A stretch of DNA of 64,000 bases from Mesorhizobium sp. YM1C-6-2 (GCF_003666685.1 NZ_RCIZ01000002.1:1-64000); one strand, 5' to 3'; numbered from the stretch's first letter, positions 15,461 to 24,855 are shown. Made by a program: numbers and translations. Notes: generated by a model not told the origin, from the sequence alone.

Positions 15461-15793
15461 ATGAACAGACTTATGATTGCGTCGCTCGCTGCGGCGCTGG
15501 CGGCAAGCGGGTGTGCAATGACGCTGCCTGTAAAGGGGCAGGCAAGCGACGGCTCTGAAACATTCACAGGCTCCGCAACTGGGTACGCAGACGGAGGCGG
15601 AACCCTAACAATCACGAGTAGTCGCGGCAGGAAGTGCACGGGCGACTTTGTTTACGTGACCCGGCGCGAGGGCAGCGGGACCTTCTCCTGCACTGACGGG
15701 GCGAGCGGCCCCTTCAGCTTCGTATCGACTGGCACTCGCGGCACAGGCACCGGGAACCTGGGGGGCAAGGCGTTCACCTTCACGTTTGGCTAG
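15461..15793 (+). CDS. small secreted lipoprotein, 110 aa
   Basis: A 110-aa protein with an N-terminal signal peptide (MNRLMIASLAAALAASG) followed by the lipobox cysteine at residue 18 (ASGC), so it should be processed by signal peptidase II and lipid-anchored. The mature part is Gly/Thr/Ser-rich with two cysteines (RKCTGDF and TFSCTDG) probably forming a disulfide in a small beta structure. Similar small lipoproteins occur widely in Rhizobiales, with no assigned function. It is divergent from the resolvase and convergent with the ATPase gene, so it is probably separate cargo. Confidence 0.75.
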   Translation: MNRLMIASLAAALAASGCAMTLPVKGQASDGSETFTGSATGYADGGGTLTITSSRGRKCTGDFVYVTRREGSGTFSCTDGASGPFSFVSTGTRGTGTGNLGGKAFTFTFG

Positions 15794-15880
15794 CGGCCGC
15801 CGCACGGTGGCGGAAGGGGCACCGGGGGGTGTCGCGCGGCCTCAACTGTCGAGTTCGACCCCTCGGATTTTTGGGCCATT

Positions 15881-17467
15881 TTAGGCGGCGTCGGAAGTCC
15901 CCAATATCATCTCGGGTTTCAAGATCGCGCGTCTGATCGATCGATAGTCGTCCTTCGGGACTTCGATAAGTTCTTCCTTCTCTCCGTCTGTCTCTGTGGC
16001 CGAGAACAGCGCCAGCGGGGCTTTAGCCGTGTTGATCATGTCAACGTAGCATCCATAGTCGATCTTGTAGACGTCGTAGCGAACTCCGGGGTCGTCGTGG
16101 GATGACACATTTTTCTTGAGAATGTGGAGGATGCGCGCATCAAACAGTTGGTCGATGAGTGCGACCCGTTCATTGCTAGGAAACAGGAAAGCTCTGGCCC
16201 GGCGTTCACCAATTACCTCGGCAATCACTGTATTGAGAAGGGCGTCCAGTGGTGCATTGTTCCGAATTACGGCGTGCTTGTCTTGCTGATACCAGTCTCT
16301 GGCTGCGGACCTGACATGCGCTACGGAAATTTGCAGACCGAACGCCTTGGTGGCGACTTTAGTGGCTAGGTTTAGTGCGTCACGGGGGACGCCTTCAACC
16401 GCACGAGCAAACTCGTCAAACACATTGACTTGAGTGAAGGCAGTTTGGATCAGCTTCTCTGGCGTATTGATGTCGGGGGAGTGCTGATCGGTGCTCTTAT
16501 AGTGCCGGAAAAGAAGGGCTCGAAAAAACTCCGTGGACTTGTCTTGGTTGTTGTCGAAGACGAGGAAGTCATCCAGGTTCAGATCGGCAGTAATATCCGC
16601 CCCAAGCTCTAGTCCAAGGTATTCTCCTTTATCTCTATGAAGGATGAAGTTCGACCTGTGGTCAATTGCGGCAATCTTAACTGTAATCGAACCAATGGGG
16701 AGAACCGTGCGTCGGAGCAAGTCAGCCAAATACGGCTGAAGGTCTACCGGAATTTCGCTCCACTCGTCTATAAGAACCCACAGACGCTTAAGTCCAAGCA
16801 CTGCTACAAGTCCGCCAAGGGCTGCGCCTATGCCACCGAAGTTCAAGTGAACCTTTTCGATGCCACTATAGGTGCGACGCGCGGTCGAACTTGTCTTCGC
16901 TTCCCCTGCAGCCTTCAAGCCCGCCGACATTCCCCCGGAATTTGCCGCCGCTTCGGCCGACGCGCTTTTGGTGCTTACCGTCCCTTGCTCAAGGGTGTTT
17001 TCAGTTTCACCAACCACCTTCACTTGCGAGATTGCGGTGGCTAAATCATCCACTCTCAAAGTTATCTGGGCCGGATCGGGTGCTGTTTCTAGCGCCCCCA
17101 CAGCAAGCGCATATAGCTCGTCCTGAAGTCCGTTCAGAACGTCCACTATTAACGTGTAGGAACGCTCGGAAATAGGACGGTTGTCGTCCCCGTATATAGA
17201 GCCGTTCGAACCAACCAATCGTAGGTCGAGATAGACCGAGGCTTCGTCCTGCTTCGGTAAGCGTCTGCGCAGATATTTCAGAACGTGTGTTTTTCCGGTG
17301 CCCCGCCGGCCATACATCACTTGGTTGTTGGCGCTTGAGATCAAATCAAAGAGGGGGCCTGTGTCGACAAAAGTCGCCTCAAGAATTTCGTCAGATGCCC
17401 GCTCTGCACGTTTGTCAAAGCCCATGAAAGCTTTATGGATGCCCAGAAGCAAATCTTCAGTTGCCAT
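15881..17467 (-). CDS. P-loop ATPase (Sll1717-like), candidate defence cargo
   Basis: A 528-aa protein with Walker A GRRGTGKT at residues 53-60 and a Walker B-like VLIDEW at 231-236, in the arrangement of the AAA/ORC-like P-loop ATPases often annotated as Sll1717 family. The segment 150-205 between them is low-complexity (Ser/Ala/Gly-rich). No nuclease, TIR or membrane effector domain is visible in the C-terminal half. The start at 17467 follows GGAGGG. GC content is lower than in the flanking chromosome. It is the last gene before the right att site, a usual position for anti-phage or other accessory cargo; the defence role is inference. Confidence 0.82.
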   Translation of the reverse strand: MATEDLLLGIHKAFMGFDKRAERASDEILEATFVDTGPLFDLISSANNQVMYGRRGTGKTHVLKYLRRRLPKQDEASVYLDLRLVGSNGSIYGDDNRPISERSYTLIVDVLNGLQDELYALAVGALETAPDPAQITLRVDDLATAISQVKVVGETENTLEQGTVSTKSASAEAAANSGGMSAGLKAAGEAKTSSTARRTYSGIEKVHLNFGGIGAALGGLVAVLGLKRLWVLIDEWSEIPVDLQPYLADLLRRTVLPIGSITVKIAAIDHRSNFILHRDKGEYLGLELGADITADLNLDDFLVFDNNQDKSTEFFRALLFRHYKSTDQHSPDINTPEKLIQTAFTQVNVFDEFARAVEGVPRDALNLATKVATKAFGLQISVAHVRSAARDWYQQDKHAVIRNNAPLDALLNTVIAEVIGERRARAFLFPSNERVALIDQLFDARILHILKKNVSSHDDPGVRYDVYKIDYGCYVDMINTAKAPLALFSATETDGEKEELIEVPKDDYRSIRRAILKPEMILGTSDAA

Positions 17468-17535
17468 GTAGAGACCCTCCGCCGGGCCACCTTTACATCG
17501 GGTCGTCGCCGACACAAAGAGCTTCCTAACCAGAA

Positions 17536-17566
17536 GTACACCTCGAAGACATTTTCCGGTACACCG
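17536..17566. promoter_or_regulatory. putative integrase arm-type sites, right end
   Basis: GTACACC occurs at 17536-17542 and 17559-17565, and TCCGGTACACCG at 17555-17566 is identical to 4923-4934 near attL. Shared short motifs at both inner ends are expected for arm-binding sites of a tyrosine integrase. Confidence 0.45.
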
Positions 17567-17662
17567 GATATAGGGGGTTCGGTTCGGCGGAATCTAGCCA
17601 ACCACTTGACTTTGCAAGGAAATCTCGGCACTCTGTGAGAGTTAGACAAACCATCTGGCGTA

Positions 17663-17678
17663 CCGGCCAGGGGCACCA
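17663..17678. other. attR core: 16-bp copy of the tRNA-Leu 3' end
   Basis: CCGGCCAGGGGCACCA, identical to 4854-4869; flanking bases differ on both sides. It marks the right boundary of the island; the acyl-CoA synthetase gene begins 81 bp further on. Confidence 0.88.
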
Positions 17679-17759
17679 CTGCCACGGCGCGCCGCCCTTC
17701 CGGATGCGCGGCAACGCTGTGGGTTTTGAGGCTGCGCGGAGGAGCGGAGACAACTGTCC

Positions 17760-19412
17760 ATGCTCGAACGGCGCGACGACCATGCGTCCCTCTATAGCGA
17801 TTTTCGCTGGACCATCCCCGGGCGCTTCAACATTGGCGTCGCCGTCGCCGACCGCTGGGCGGCGAAGGACCCGGACAGGACGGCGCTCCTTGAATACCGT
17901 CCGGAGGGCGCGCCAGGCAAGCTGAGCTTTTCCGAACTTGCGCGACAGTCGAACGCCTTCGCCAGCGCGCTGCGCATGCGGGGCATCCGCCGCGGCGACC
18001 GGGTGGCGCTTCTGCTGCCGCAGAGTTCTGCGACCGTCGTCGCGCATCTCGCCATCTACAAGCTCGGCGCGATCGCCGTGCCGCTGGCGCTGCTGTTCGG
18101 CGTCGAGGCGCTGGAATACCGCCTGCAGACGGCCGGCGTGAAGCTCGTGGTCACCAATGCCGCCGGCGCGGCCAAGCTTTCGCATATCAGCGGGCGCCTG
18201 CCCGGCCTTGACGGGATCGTCACCGTCGACGTCGGCGACGGCCCGGACGATTTCGGCCGGATGGTCGCCGAAGGCACGGTGGATTTCGCGGCCGAGGATA
18301 CCGGTCCCGACGATCCGGCGCTGATGATCTTCACCTCGGGCACGACGGGGCCGCCCAAGGGCGCGCTGCTGCCGCACCGGGTGCTGCTAGGCCATCTGCC
18401 GGGCGTGCAGATGGCCTACGAATTCCTGCCGCAGCCCGGCGACCTGATGTGGACGCCGGCCGACTGGGCCTGGGCCGGGGGCCTGCTCAACGCGCTCCTG
18501 CCGTCGCTCTATTTCGGCATTCCGGTGGTGGCGGCGCGGTTCGAGAAGTTCGACCCGGAACTGGCGCTCGCGCTCGTCGAGAAGATGGGGGTGAAAAATG
18601 CCTTCATCCCGCCCACCGCGCTGCGCATGCTGAAATCGGTGCCGGACATAAGGCGCCGCTTCCGGCTGGAACTGCGGTCCGTCTGCTCGGCGGGCGAATC
18701 GCTTGGACGCGAGACCTATGAGTGGGCAAGGGCGGCGCTCGGCGTCACGCCCAACGAGTTCTACGGCCAGACCGAATGCAATCTCGTGCTCGGCTCCTGC
18801 GCCGGCATCGGCGTCAGCCGCGCCGGCACGATCGGCAAGGTGGTGCCCGGCCATCGCGTGGCGATCATCGACGGCGAAGGCCGGCCTGTGAAGTCGGGCG
18901 AGGTCGGCCAGATCGCGGTGGCACGGCCCGACCCCGTGATGTTCCTCGAATACTGGCAGAACCCGACCGAGACGGCGAAAAAATTCATCGGCGACTGGAT
19001 GACGACGGGCGACCAGGGCGTCGAGGACGAGGACGGCTACTTCCAGTTCTTCGGCCGCGACGACGACGTCATCACCTCGGCGGGCTTCCGGATCGGACCG
19101 GGCGAGATCGAGGATTGCCTGACCGGCCATCCGGCGGTGGCGCTGGCCGCGGCGGTCGGCAAGCCGGATGTGCTGAGGACCGAGATCGTCAAGGCCTATG
19201 TGGTGCTGAAGGACGGCGTTCCGGGCAGCCCGGAGCTCGCCGCGGGGATCGGCCAGTGGGTGCGCGAGCGCCTGTCGGCGCATGAATATCCGCGCGAGGT
19301 CGAATTCGTCGATTCCATGCCGTTGACCACCACCGGCAAGGTCATCCGCCGCATTTTCCGCGACCGCGCGAGGCGCGAGGCCGCCGCCGTCACCGGTTCG
19401 GTCAGCGCTTGA
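17760..19412 (+). CDS. AMP-forming acyl-CoA synthetase (acetyl/medium-chain type)
   Basis: A 550-aa ANL-superfamily ligase that activates a carboxylic acid with ATP and CoA. The phosphate-binding loop FTSGTTGPPKG lies near residue 190; further motifs are EFYGQTECN, WMTTGDQG, GRDDDVITSAGFRIGPGEIE and the C-terminal catalytic Lys in TTTGKVIRR. The sequence type resembles acetyl-CoA synthetase-like and medium-chain enzymes, so a short or medium-chain acid is likely, but the substrate cannot be set. It overlaps the convergent acetyltransferase gene by 11 bp. This is the first chromosomal gene right of the island. Confidence 0.92.
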   Translation: MLERRDDHASLYSDFRWTIPGRFNIGVAVADRWAAKDPDRTALLEYRPEGAPGKLSFSELARQSNAFASALRMRGIRRGDRVALLLPQSSATVVAHLAIYKLGAIAVPLALLFGVEALEYRLQTAGVKLVVTNAAGAAKLSHISGRLPGLDGIVTVDVGDGPDDFGRMVAEGTVDFAAEDTGPDDPALMIFTSGTTGPPKGALLPHRVLLGHLPGVQMAYEFLPQPGDLMWTPADWAWAGGLLNALLPSLYFGIPVVAARFEKFDPELALALVEKMGVKNAFIPPTALRMLKSVPDIRRRFRLELRSVCSAGESLGRETYEWARAALGVTPNEFYGQTECNLVLGSCAGIGVSRAGTIGKVVPGHRVAIIDGEGRPVKSGEVGQIAVARPDPVMFLEYWQNPTETAKKFIGDWMTTGDQGVEDEDGYFQFFGRDDDVITSAGFRIGPGEIEDCLTGHPAVALAAAVGKPDVLRTEIVKAYVVLKDGVPGSPELAAGIGQWVRERLSAHEYPREVEFVDSMPLTTTGKVIRRIFRDRARREAAAVTGSVSA

Positions 19413-20682
19413 GCAGGCCGCGGACCCGGTTGCGCACCAGCCGGGCGAAGTTGCGCGTCTCCTGATAGAGGTGGAGCTGCGAGGCGGCCTGCCGCGTGAT
19501 GCGGTCGGCCGCCGGCGTCATGCCGACGACCAGCGTGCCGATCGGCTTTCGCTCGCTCCACAGGCGCGAGATCATCGGATGGTCGGGCACGGCGCAGGAA
19601 TCGGTCAGGTCGATGTTGGGATCGTCGAGATGCTGCTTGGTCACCTCGATCATCAAGAGCACGCCCGGCGAGAAAGATGCGAAGTCCTCGTCATAGGCGG
19701 TCTTCCAGGTGTAGGCGACGCCCGCCTCGACGAAGACGATCAGGCTGGCGACCAGCCTGCCGCCCAGCGTCAGCGAATGGATGCGGCAGAGATCGTGCTC
19801 GGCAAGGCCGTGGACGGCCTCGCGCGCGAAGGCGGCGCGGTAGCGGTCGGTCGCCATGGCGGTGCGCCGGCGTCCCTTCCAGCCGGCCGCCTCTAGCGCC
19901 AGGAAACCTTCGATCGCCGGCCGGATCTCCTCCGGCCCCCGCGCCACCTCGTGGACGAGCTCTCCCTGTTCGGCGAGCTTGCGCTTGAGCCGGCGGAATT
20001 CGCGGTAGCGGTTGGAGGTGAGTGATGCCTTCAGATACGCATCGCCGTCGAGAGAGCTCTCAAGGAAGGCGCGCTCGACCTTGCTCATGGTGACCAGGGG
20101 CAGGCCGCGGGCTTCCGCGATCGACTTCACCAGCGACGCGACCGCGCCGTCGAGCCGCATGTCGGGCAGCACCAGCACCTTGGGCAGTTTCAGGTGCGGG
20201 CGCGACAGCATGGCGATGAAATCCTCGATCACCCCGCCAGGATCGTCGCGGTCGACGAGCGGCGTGCCGAGCGGGCCGAAGGGACTGGCCCAGGTCCGCA
20301 TGATCGAGACGCCGAGCGGCATCGGCGGCCGCTCGATCGAGAAAGGCACCAGGAGCCGCAGCCGGTTCTTGTATTCGTCGCCGTCGCGGATGACGGCGAG
20401 ACGGACCTCGCGGTCCTCCAGGCGCGGCATCGCCGGGGCCAGGAAATGCGGGTTGAAGAAGACGTTCGGCTCGATGGTGCGGGCGCAGAGATAGTCGAGC
20501 TCGTCGACCAGCTCGAAGCCGGCCGAGGCCGGATAGATCGCCAGCCGGCGCAGCGGGCGGTTGCCTTCGAGAAGCTCGATCTGGGCCGGGTCGACCGGCT
20601 TGCCGGACAGCCCGGCCAGTCCCGCGATGATGGTGCCGGAGGGGCCTCCGCTCGTCTCCTCGAGAAGCGGTACCGCAGCCAT
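19402..20682 (-). CDS. CelD/BcsL-like GNAT acetyltransferase
   Basis: A 426-aa two-domain GNAT protein like those annotated CelD/BcsL or FemAB-like in polysaccharide clusters. The C-terminal acyltransferase half contains RYREFRRLKRKL, GWKGRR, and the GGRLVASLIVFVEAGVAYTWKTAYDE strand-turn. It would acylate or otherwise modify a cell-surface glycan precursor in the cytoplasm. The start ATG overlaps the flippase stop by one base (TGATG), so the two are coupled: a flippase and a modifying enzyme for the same surface polymer is the natural reading. No glycosyltransferase is adjacent. Confidence 0.8.
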   Translation of the reverse strand: MAAVPLLEETSGGPSGTIIAGLAGLSGKPVDPAQIELLEGNRPLRRLAIYPASAGFELVDELDYLCARTIEPNVFFNPHFLAPAMPRLEDREVRLAVIRDGDEYKNRLRLLVPFSIERPPMPLGVSIMRTWASPFGPLGTPLVDRDDPGGVIEDFIAMLSRPHLKLPKVLVLPDMRLDGAVASLVKSIAEARGLPLVTMSKVERAFLESSLDGDAYLKASLTSNRYREFRRLKRKLAEQGELVHEVARGPEEIRPAIEGFLALEAAGWKGRRRTAMATDRYRAAFAREAVHGLAEHDLCRIHSLTLGGRLVASLIVFVEAGVAYTWKTAYDEDFASFSPGVLLMIEVTKQHLDDPNIDLTDSCAVPDHPMISRLWSERKPIGTLVVGMTPAADRITRQAASQLHLYQETRNFARLVRNRVRGLLKR

Positions 20683-22121
20683 CAGCGCGGGCCTCCCGCC
20701 GGCACGAAGATCGCCATGACGATGCCGAGCCGCCGCCAGACGGTGAAGGAAAGGGCGGCCGCCTCGAAGGCCATCGACGCGGTGGTGGCGATCGCCGCGC
20801 CCCACAGCCCGAGGATGGGGATCAGGGCGACGCTGAGCGCGATGTTGAGCGCCAGCGTCAGGGCGTAGACGAAGGCGCAGACATTCTGGTTTCCGGTCAT
20901 GGTGAGCAGGCTCTCGGCCGGCCCGACAGCCGAGCGCGCGACGACGCCGACGACGAGCAGGAAGAGCAGAGGATAGCCGGCGACGAAGGCGGGGCCGAAG
21001 AGCCACAGCATCGGTTGTCCGAGAGCCAGCACGACGACCGCCATCACCAGCGAGGGCCAGAAGGTCCACGAGACCGTCTCCCGCGCGAAGGCGGCGAGCT
21101 TTTCCGGCTCGCCATGCGTATAGGCCGCGTAGCGCTGCGCGACGCCCGCCTTGACGGCAAAATAGACGAAATGCACCAGCGCCAGCGTCTTCACCGTGGC
21201 GAAATAGATGGCGACGTCGTCTGGCTGCATGAAGAAGCCGACCATCAGCACGTCGGCATTGGTGAGCAGGAAGAAGAAGCTCTCGACGAGGAAGATCGGC
21301 AGCGACACGGCGAACCATGCGCGGAAATGCACCGCGCGCGGCCCGGACGGCAGTTTCCGGCGCAGCCGGCCGGTGACGCCGACGAGCTGCCAGATGGTGG
21401 TGATGTAGGTCGCCGCGATCGCCACGACCAGCGCGGTGCGGGCGTCGGGCAGGTAGCCGGCGGCGAGCGCGGCCCCCATCAGCGCCAGAATGAGGATCGG
21501 GCGCACGAGATAGGTCGGAGAGAGCGCGAAGACCGCCCATGAATTGGCGCGCGATATCCCCTGCAGCATGTCCGAGAGCGCGATCATCGGCAGGCAGACG
21601 AAGCCGAGCACGAAGGGCACTACGTAGTAGCTTTCGATCGCGGGCGCGAGCAGCACGACCGTCAGCACGCCGAGTGCGGCAATCGCGGAGGACGCGACCA
21701 GCACGAACAGCCGGCTGACGACGAGGATGCCGCGCAGCTCCGGCAGCAGGCCTTTTTCGCGGTATTCAGGGATGAAGCGGATGACGGATGTGTGGAAGCC
21801 GAGGCAGGAGACGTTGCCGGCGATCACCATGGTGGTCCAGACGAGCACGAAGATGCCGTATTCGAAGCTGCCCATCCAGCGGGCCAGGAAAACCTGGCTG
21901 ACGAAGGCGATGACGGCGCTGACGATGCGGATGGCGAAGGCGATGACCGACATGCGGCCTGCCTCGCCGCGCTCGTCGGCGCTGAAGAGCACCGCATCCA
22001 CGCGGCCGAGCAGCGGCCGTGCGCGCAGCGCCAGGCGCTCCGGCAGGAGCCTGTCAGCGGTCGTTGCCGCGGAAAAGCGCACGCACTCAACTCCGTCTCC
22101 GTCAGCGGCATCCCTATGCAA
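20682..22121 (-). CDS. polysaccharide flippase (Wzx/MATE-like, lipopolysaccharide biosynthesis protein)
   Basis: A polytopic inner-membrane protein with about 12 hydrophobic segments from ~residue 58 onward, starting AFAIRIVSAVIAFVSQVFLARWMG, the typical opening of Wzx/MurJ-superfamily exporters. It would move lipid-linked sugars across the inner membrane. The TTG at 22121 gives 479 residues; an ATG at residue 57 is a possible alternative, but the first helix context favours some cytoplasmic N-terminus. It is coupled to the downstream acetyltransferase gene. Confidence 0.85.
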   Translation of the reverse strand: MHRDAADGDGVECVRFSAATTADRLLPERLALRARPLLGRVDAVLFSADERGEAGRMSVIAFAIRIVSAVIAFVSQVFLARWMGSFEYGIFVLVWTTMVIAGNVSCLGFHTSVIRFIPEYREKGLLPELRGILVVSRLFVLVASSAIAALGVLTVVLLAPAIESYYVVPFVLGFVCLPMIALSDMLQGISRANSWAVFALSPTYLVRPILILALMGAALAAGYLPDARTALVVAIAATYITTIWQLVGVTGRLRRKLPSGPRAVHFRAWFAVSLPIFLVESFFFLLTNADVLMVGFFMQPDDVAIYFATVKTLALVHFVYFAVKAGVAQRYAAYTHGEPEKLAAFARETVSWTFWPSLVMAVVVLALGQPMLWLFGPAFVAGYPLLFLLVVGVVARSAVGPAESLLTMTGNQNVCAFVYALTLALNIALSVALIPILGLWGAAIATTASMAFEAAALSFTVWRRLGIVMAIFVPAGGPR

Positions 22122-22227
22122 AAGTCTTTAAGAAACGGTTGGGCGCAGCCGCTGCCACCCCTCCGGGCGGAGGGGCGGCGAACGAAGCAGGCCGGATGAG
22201 CCTGGAGGCGGTGCTTTCAGGCGGCGT

Positions 22228-23454
22228 TCAAGCCGCGGCCATGGCCGGTTGCGGCTTGGGAAAGGGCTTGAAGGCCATCGCGATCAGGAAGGCGCCGAGG
22301 CCCATGCCCCAGGATCCGATGTAGAGCCAGCTATAGGTGGCGAAGCTGTCGTAGAGCAGGCCGCCGAGCAGCGGGCCGGTCGCCATGCCGAGGCTGCCGG
22401 CCATGGCGGTGCCGCCGATCACCGTTCCCATCATCTTCAGCGGGAAATTCTCGCGCGCGATCACCGCGTAGAGCGGCATGACGCCGGCGTAGATGAAGCC
22501 GACGATCACCGCGACCGTGTAGAAGCCGGCCAGCTGGCTGACGAACACATAGCCGAGAACGCCGAAGGCCTGCAGGAAAAGCCCGGTGACAAGCACGTTC
22601 TTGGCGCCGAACCGGTCGCCGAGGAAGCCGAAGGCGATCCGGCCGCCCATGCCCGCCAGTCCCTCGACGCTGTAGATCGTCACCGCCGCGATCATCGGGA
22701 TGCCGCAGGTGATGGCATAGCTCACCGTGTGGAAGATCGGGCCGGAATGCGTCGCGCAGCAGAAGAAGTTGGTCAGCAGCAGGATGACGAATTGCGGCGT
22801 CCTCACCGCCTGCCTCACCGACATTTCGGGCTCCGCCTGCGGGGAGGGCGCGGCATTCGCGGATTGCAGGGCAGGCGGGCTGCGCACCAGGAAGGACGCC
22901 GGGATCATGATCGCCGCGGCGATCACGGCCAGGATAAGCATCGTCGTGCGCCAGTCGTAGTCTGTGACCAGCCAGGCGGCGAGCGGCGACATGGTCATCG
23001 GCGCCATGCCCATGCCTGCCGAGACCAGCGACACGGCGAGGCTGCGCTGGGTTTCGAACCAGCCGGTCACGCAGGCCATCATCGGCGCGAAGATCGCGGC
23101 GGTGGCGGCGCCCACGACCAGCCCGAAGACGAGCTGGAACTCGATCAGCGAGGTGGCGCGGCTCGCCGCAGCCATGCTTGCCGCCAGCAGCACCGAGCCG
23201 GCGAGAACCACGATGCGCGGACCGAAACGGTCGGACAGCCCGCCCCAGATCATGCTTGCGAAGGCGAGCGCAAGAAAGCCGATGGTCATGGCGGTGGAAA
23301 CGCCGGTCGTCGACCAGCCGGTATCCTCGGCGATGGGCCTGAGCAGGACAGGCAGCGAAAACATGACGCCGATGGCGACGCAGCCGAGCAGTCCGCCGGC
23401 GGCGACGATGACCCAGCGATAGGGGTTCTGGCTTTCGATGGCGGCTTGCGACAT
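22228..23454 (-). CDS. MFS transporter
   Basis: A 408-aa major facilitator superfamily protein with 12 predicted helices. The loop 2-3 signature GGLSDRFGPR is present near residue 72 and the equivalent GFLGDRFGAKN after helix 8. The N-terminus and the TGWSTTGVSTAMTIGF segment resemble the monocarboxylate/oxalate-formate antiporter-like branch. Substrate unknown. It is a single gene with its own upstream gap of 160 bp to the divergent mgtE leader, and no metabolic genes flank it to suggest a ligand. Confidence 0.88.
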   Translation of the reverse strand: MSQAAIESQNPYRWVIVAAGGLLGCVAIGVMFSLPVLLRPIAEDTGWSTTGVSTAMTIGFLALAFASMIWGGLSDRFGPRIVVLAGSVLLAASMAAASRATSLIEFQLVFGLVVGAATAAIFAPMMACVTGWFETQRSLAVSLVSAGMGMAPMTMSPLAAWLVTDYDWRTTMLILAVIAAAIMIPASFLVRSPPALQSANAAPSPQAEPEMSVRQAVRTPQFVILLLTNFFCCATHSGPIFHTVSYAITCGIPMIAAVTIYSVEGLAGMGGRIAFGFLGDRFGAKNVLVTGLFLQAFGVLGYVFVSQLAGFYTVAVIVGFIYAGVMPLYAVIARENFPLKMMGTVIGGTAMAGSLGMATGPLLGGLLYDSFATYSWLYIGSWGMGLGAFLIAMAFKPFPKPQPAMAAA

Positions 23455-23618
23455 GACGATCTCCCGAGCGGCTCCGCAATTGGAAGACGAGCGAGCTTCG
23501 CGAAAAGCGACAGAAGCTCAAAGATTTTCCTGCCGGCCGTCAAGACTGGTGCCACATGCTGACAGAAGCAGATCGGCGCCTCGATCGCTCCCATGCGGCC
23601 ACTTCGCTGATTTTTCTT

Positions 23619-23658
23619 GCCGATTCGGTTGACGCTGGGTCAATCTTGCCGAATCGGC
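23619..23658 (+). promoter_or_regulatory. stem-loop / paired palindromes before mgtE
   Basis: GCCGATTCGG (23619-23628) and CCGAATCGGC (23649-23658) form a perfect 10-bp stem, with an inner TTGAC/GTCAA 5-bp stem (23629-23633 and 23639-23643), a GCTGG loop and a 5-nt bulge. CCGATTCGG and CCGAATCGG are also each 9-bp palindromes 30 bp apart, so this may be two operator sites instead. It ends 24 nt before the mgtE start. Confidence 0.55.
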
Positions 23659-23682
23659 GGGAACGGAGCGGAGAAGCGTTCC

Positions 23683-24855
23683 ATGAGCGAACAAGACGAT
23701 ATCGCGGGCCTGGTTCGCGCGGTCCGGGCGCGCGTGCCCATGGATGCGGCGCAGTTGCTGTCCAGGGAGCCGCCCGAACGAATTGCCGAGGTGTTCGCGG
23801 AACTGCCGCAGATCCTGGCCGGCCACATCAAGGCCTATCTGCCGCCGGAACTGCGGTCGCATGTCTCCCACTCCTATGCGGATGTGATCGAACACACGGT
23901 CGGCGAAATCATGGAGCCGGCGCTGGCCGTGCTGCCGCAGGACGCGACGGTGCAGCAAGCGATCGACTTCCTGCGGAGCCACGAGACGCCCAGGCAGATC
24001 ACCTACATGTACGTGACCGATGCGCAGAGCAGGCTCGTCGGGCTGGTCGTCATCCGCGATCTTCTGCTGGCCGGGCCGGACGAGACGCTGAAACACGTGA
24101 TGCTGCCCGAGCCCTTCGCGCTGACCCCGGAGATGGACCTCGCCGAGGCCGACAAGGCCGCCATTCACCGGCACTATCCCGTCTACCCGGTCGTCGATAC
24201 CGACATGCACGTGATCGGCATCGTGCGCGGCTGGCGCCTATTCGAACGCCAGGCGATCGAGATCAGCGCGCAATCGGGCCAGATGGTCGGTGTCGACAAG
24301 GAGGAGCGGCTCTATACGGCGATCTGGCCGGCCTTCAAGATGCGGCATCCCTGGCTGCAGGTGAACCTCCTGACCGCCTTCATCGCCGGCTTCGTGGTCA
24401 GCCTGTTCGAGGGCACCATCACGCAGATCGTGGCGCTGGCGGCCTTCCTGCCGATCCTCGCGGGCCAGAGCGGCAATACCGGATGCCAGGCGCTGGCGAT
24501 CACGCTGCGCGGCATGACGCTCGGCGACCTCAATCACTTCCCGGTGCGAAAACTGATCACGAAGGAACTGATCCTGGGCGCGATGAACGGCGTGCTGACC
24601 GGCATCGTCGCAGGCCTGGCGATGTACTGGACCGCCGGCGGCAACCCACAGGAAGCGGTGATGCTCGGCATCGTCATCCTGCTGGCGATGACCGGCGCCT
24701 GCATGGCGTCGGGACTGTTCGGTGTGCTGGTCCCGCTGACGCTGAAGCGATTCGGCGCTGATCCCTGCACCGCGTCGAGCATCTTCCTCACCACCGGAAC
24801 CGACATCGCCGGCATGGGGCTGATGCTGGCGCTGGCAACGATGCTGGTGCTTTAG
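23683..24855 (+). CDS. mgtE: MgtE-family magnesium transporter
   Basis: A 390-aa Mg2+ channel/transporter. Residues 1-80 are a shortened N domain (MDAAQLLSREPPERIAEVFAELP), two CBS repeats follow (~85-205, IMEPALAVLPQDATVQQAIDFL ... split by CBS linker), and five membrane helices occupy ~225-390 with the conserved GNTGCQALAI pore segment. Total length is below the ~450 residues usual for MgtE, mainly from the shorter N domain. The start at 23683 follows GGAGCGGAG. The hairpin just upstream may control it. Confidence 0.92.
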   Translation: MSEQDDIAGLVRAVRARVPMDAAQLLSREPPERIAEVFAELPQILAGHIKAYLPPELRSHVSHSYADVIEHTVGEIMEPALAVLPQDATVQQAIDFLRSHETPRQITYMYVTDAQSRLVGLVVIRDLLLAGPDETLKHVMLPEPFALTPEMDLAEADKAAIHRHYPVYPVVDTDMHVIGIVRGWRLFERQAIEISAQSGQMVGVDKEERLYTAIWPAFKMRHPWLQVNLLTAFIAGFVVSLFEGTITQIVALAAFLPILAGQSGNTGCQALAITLRGMTLGDLNHFPVRKLITKELILGAMNGVLTGIVAGLAMYWTAGGNPQEAVMLGIVILLAMTGACMASGLFGVLVPLTLKRFGADPCTASSIFLTTGTDIAGMGLMLALATMLVL

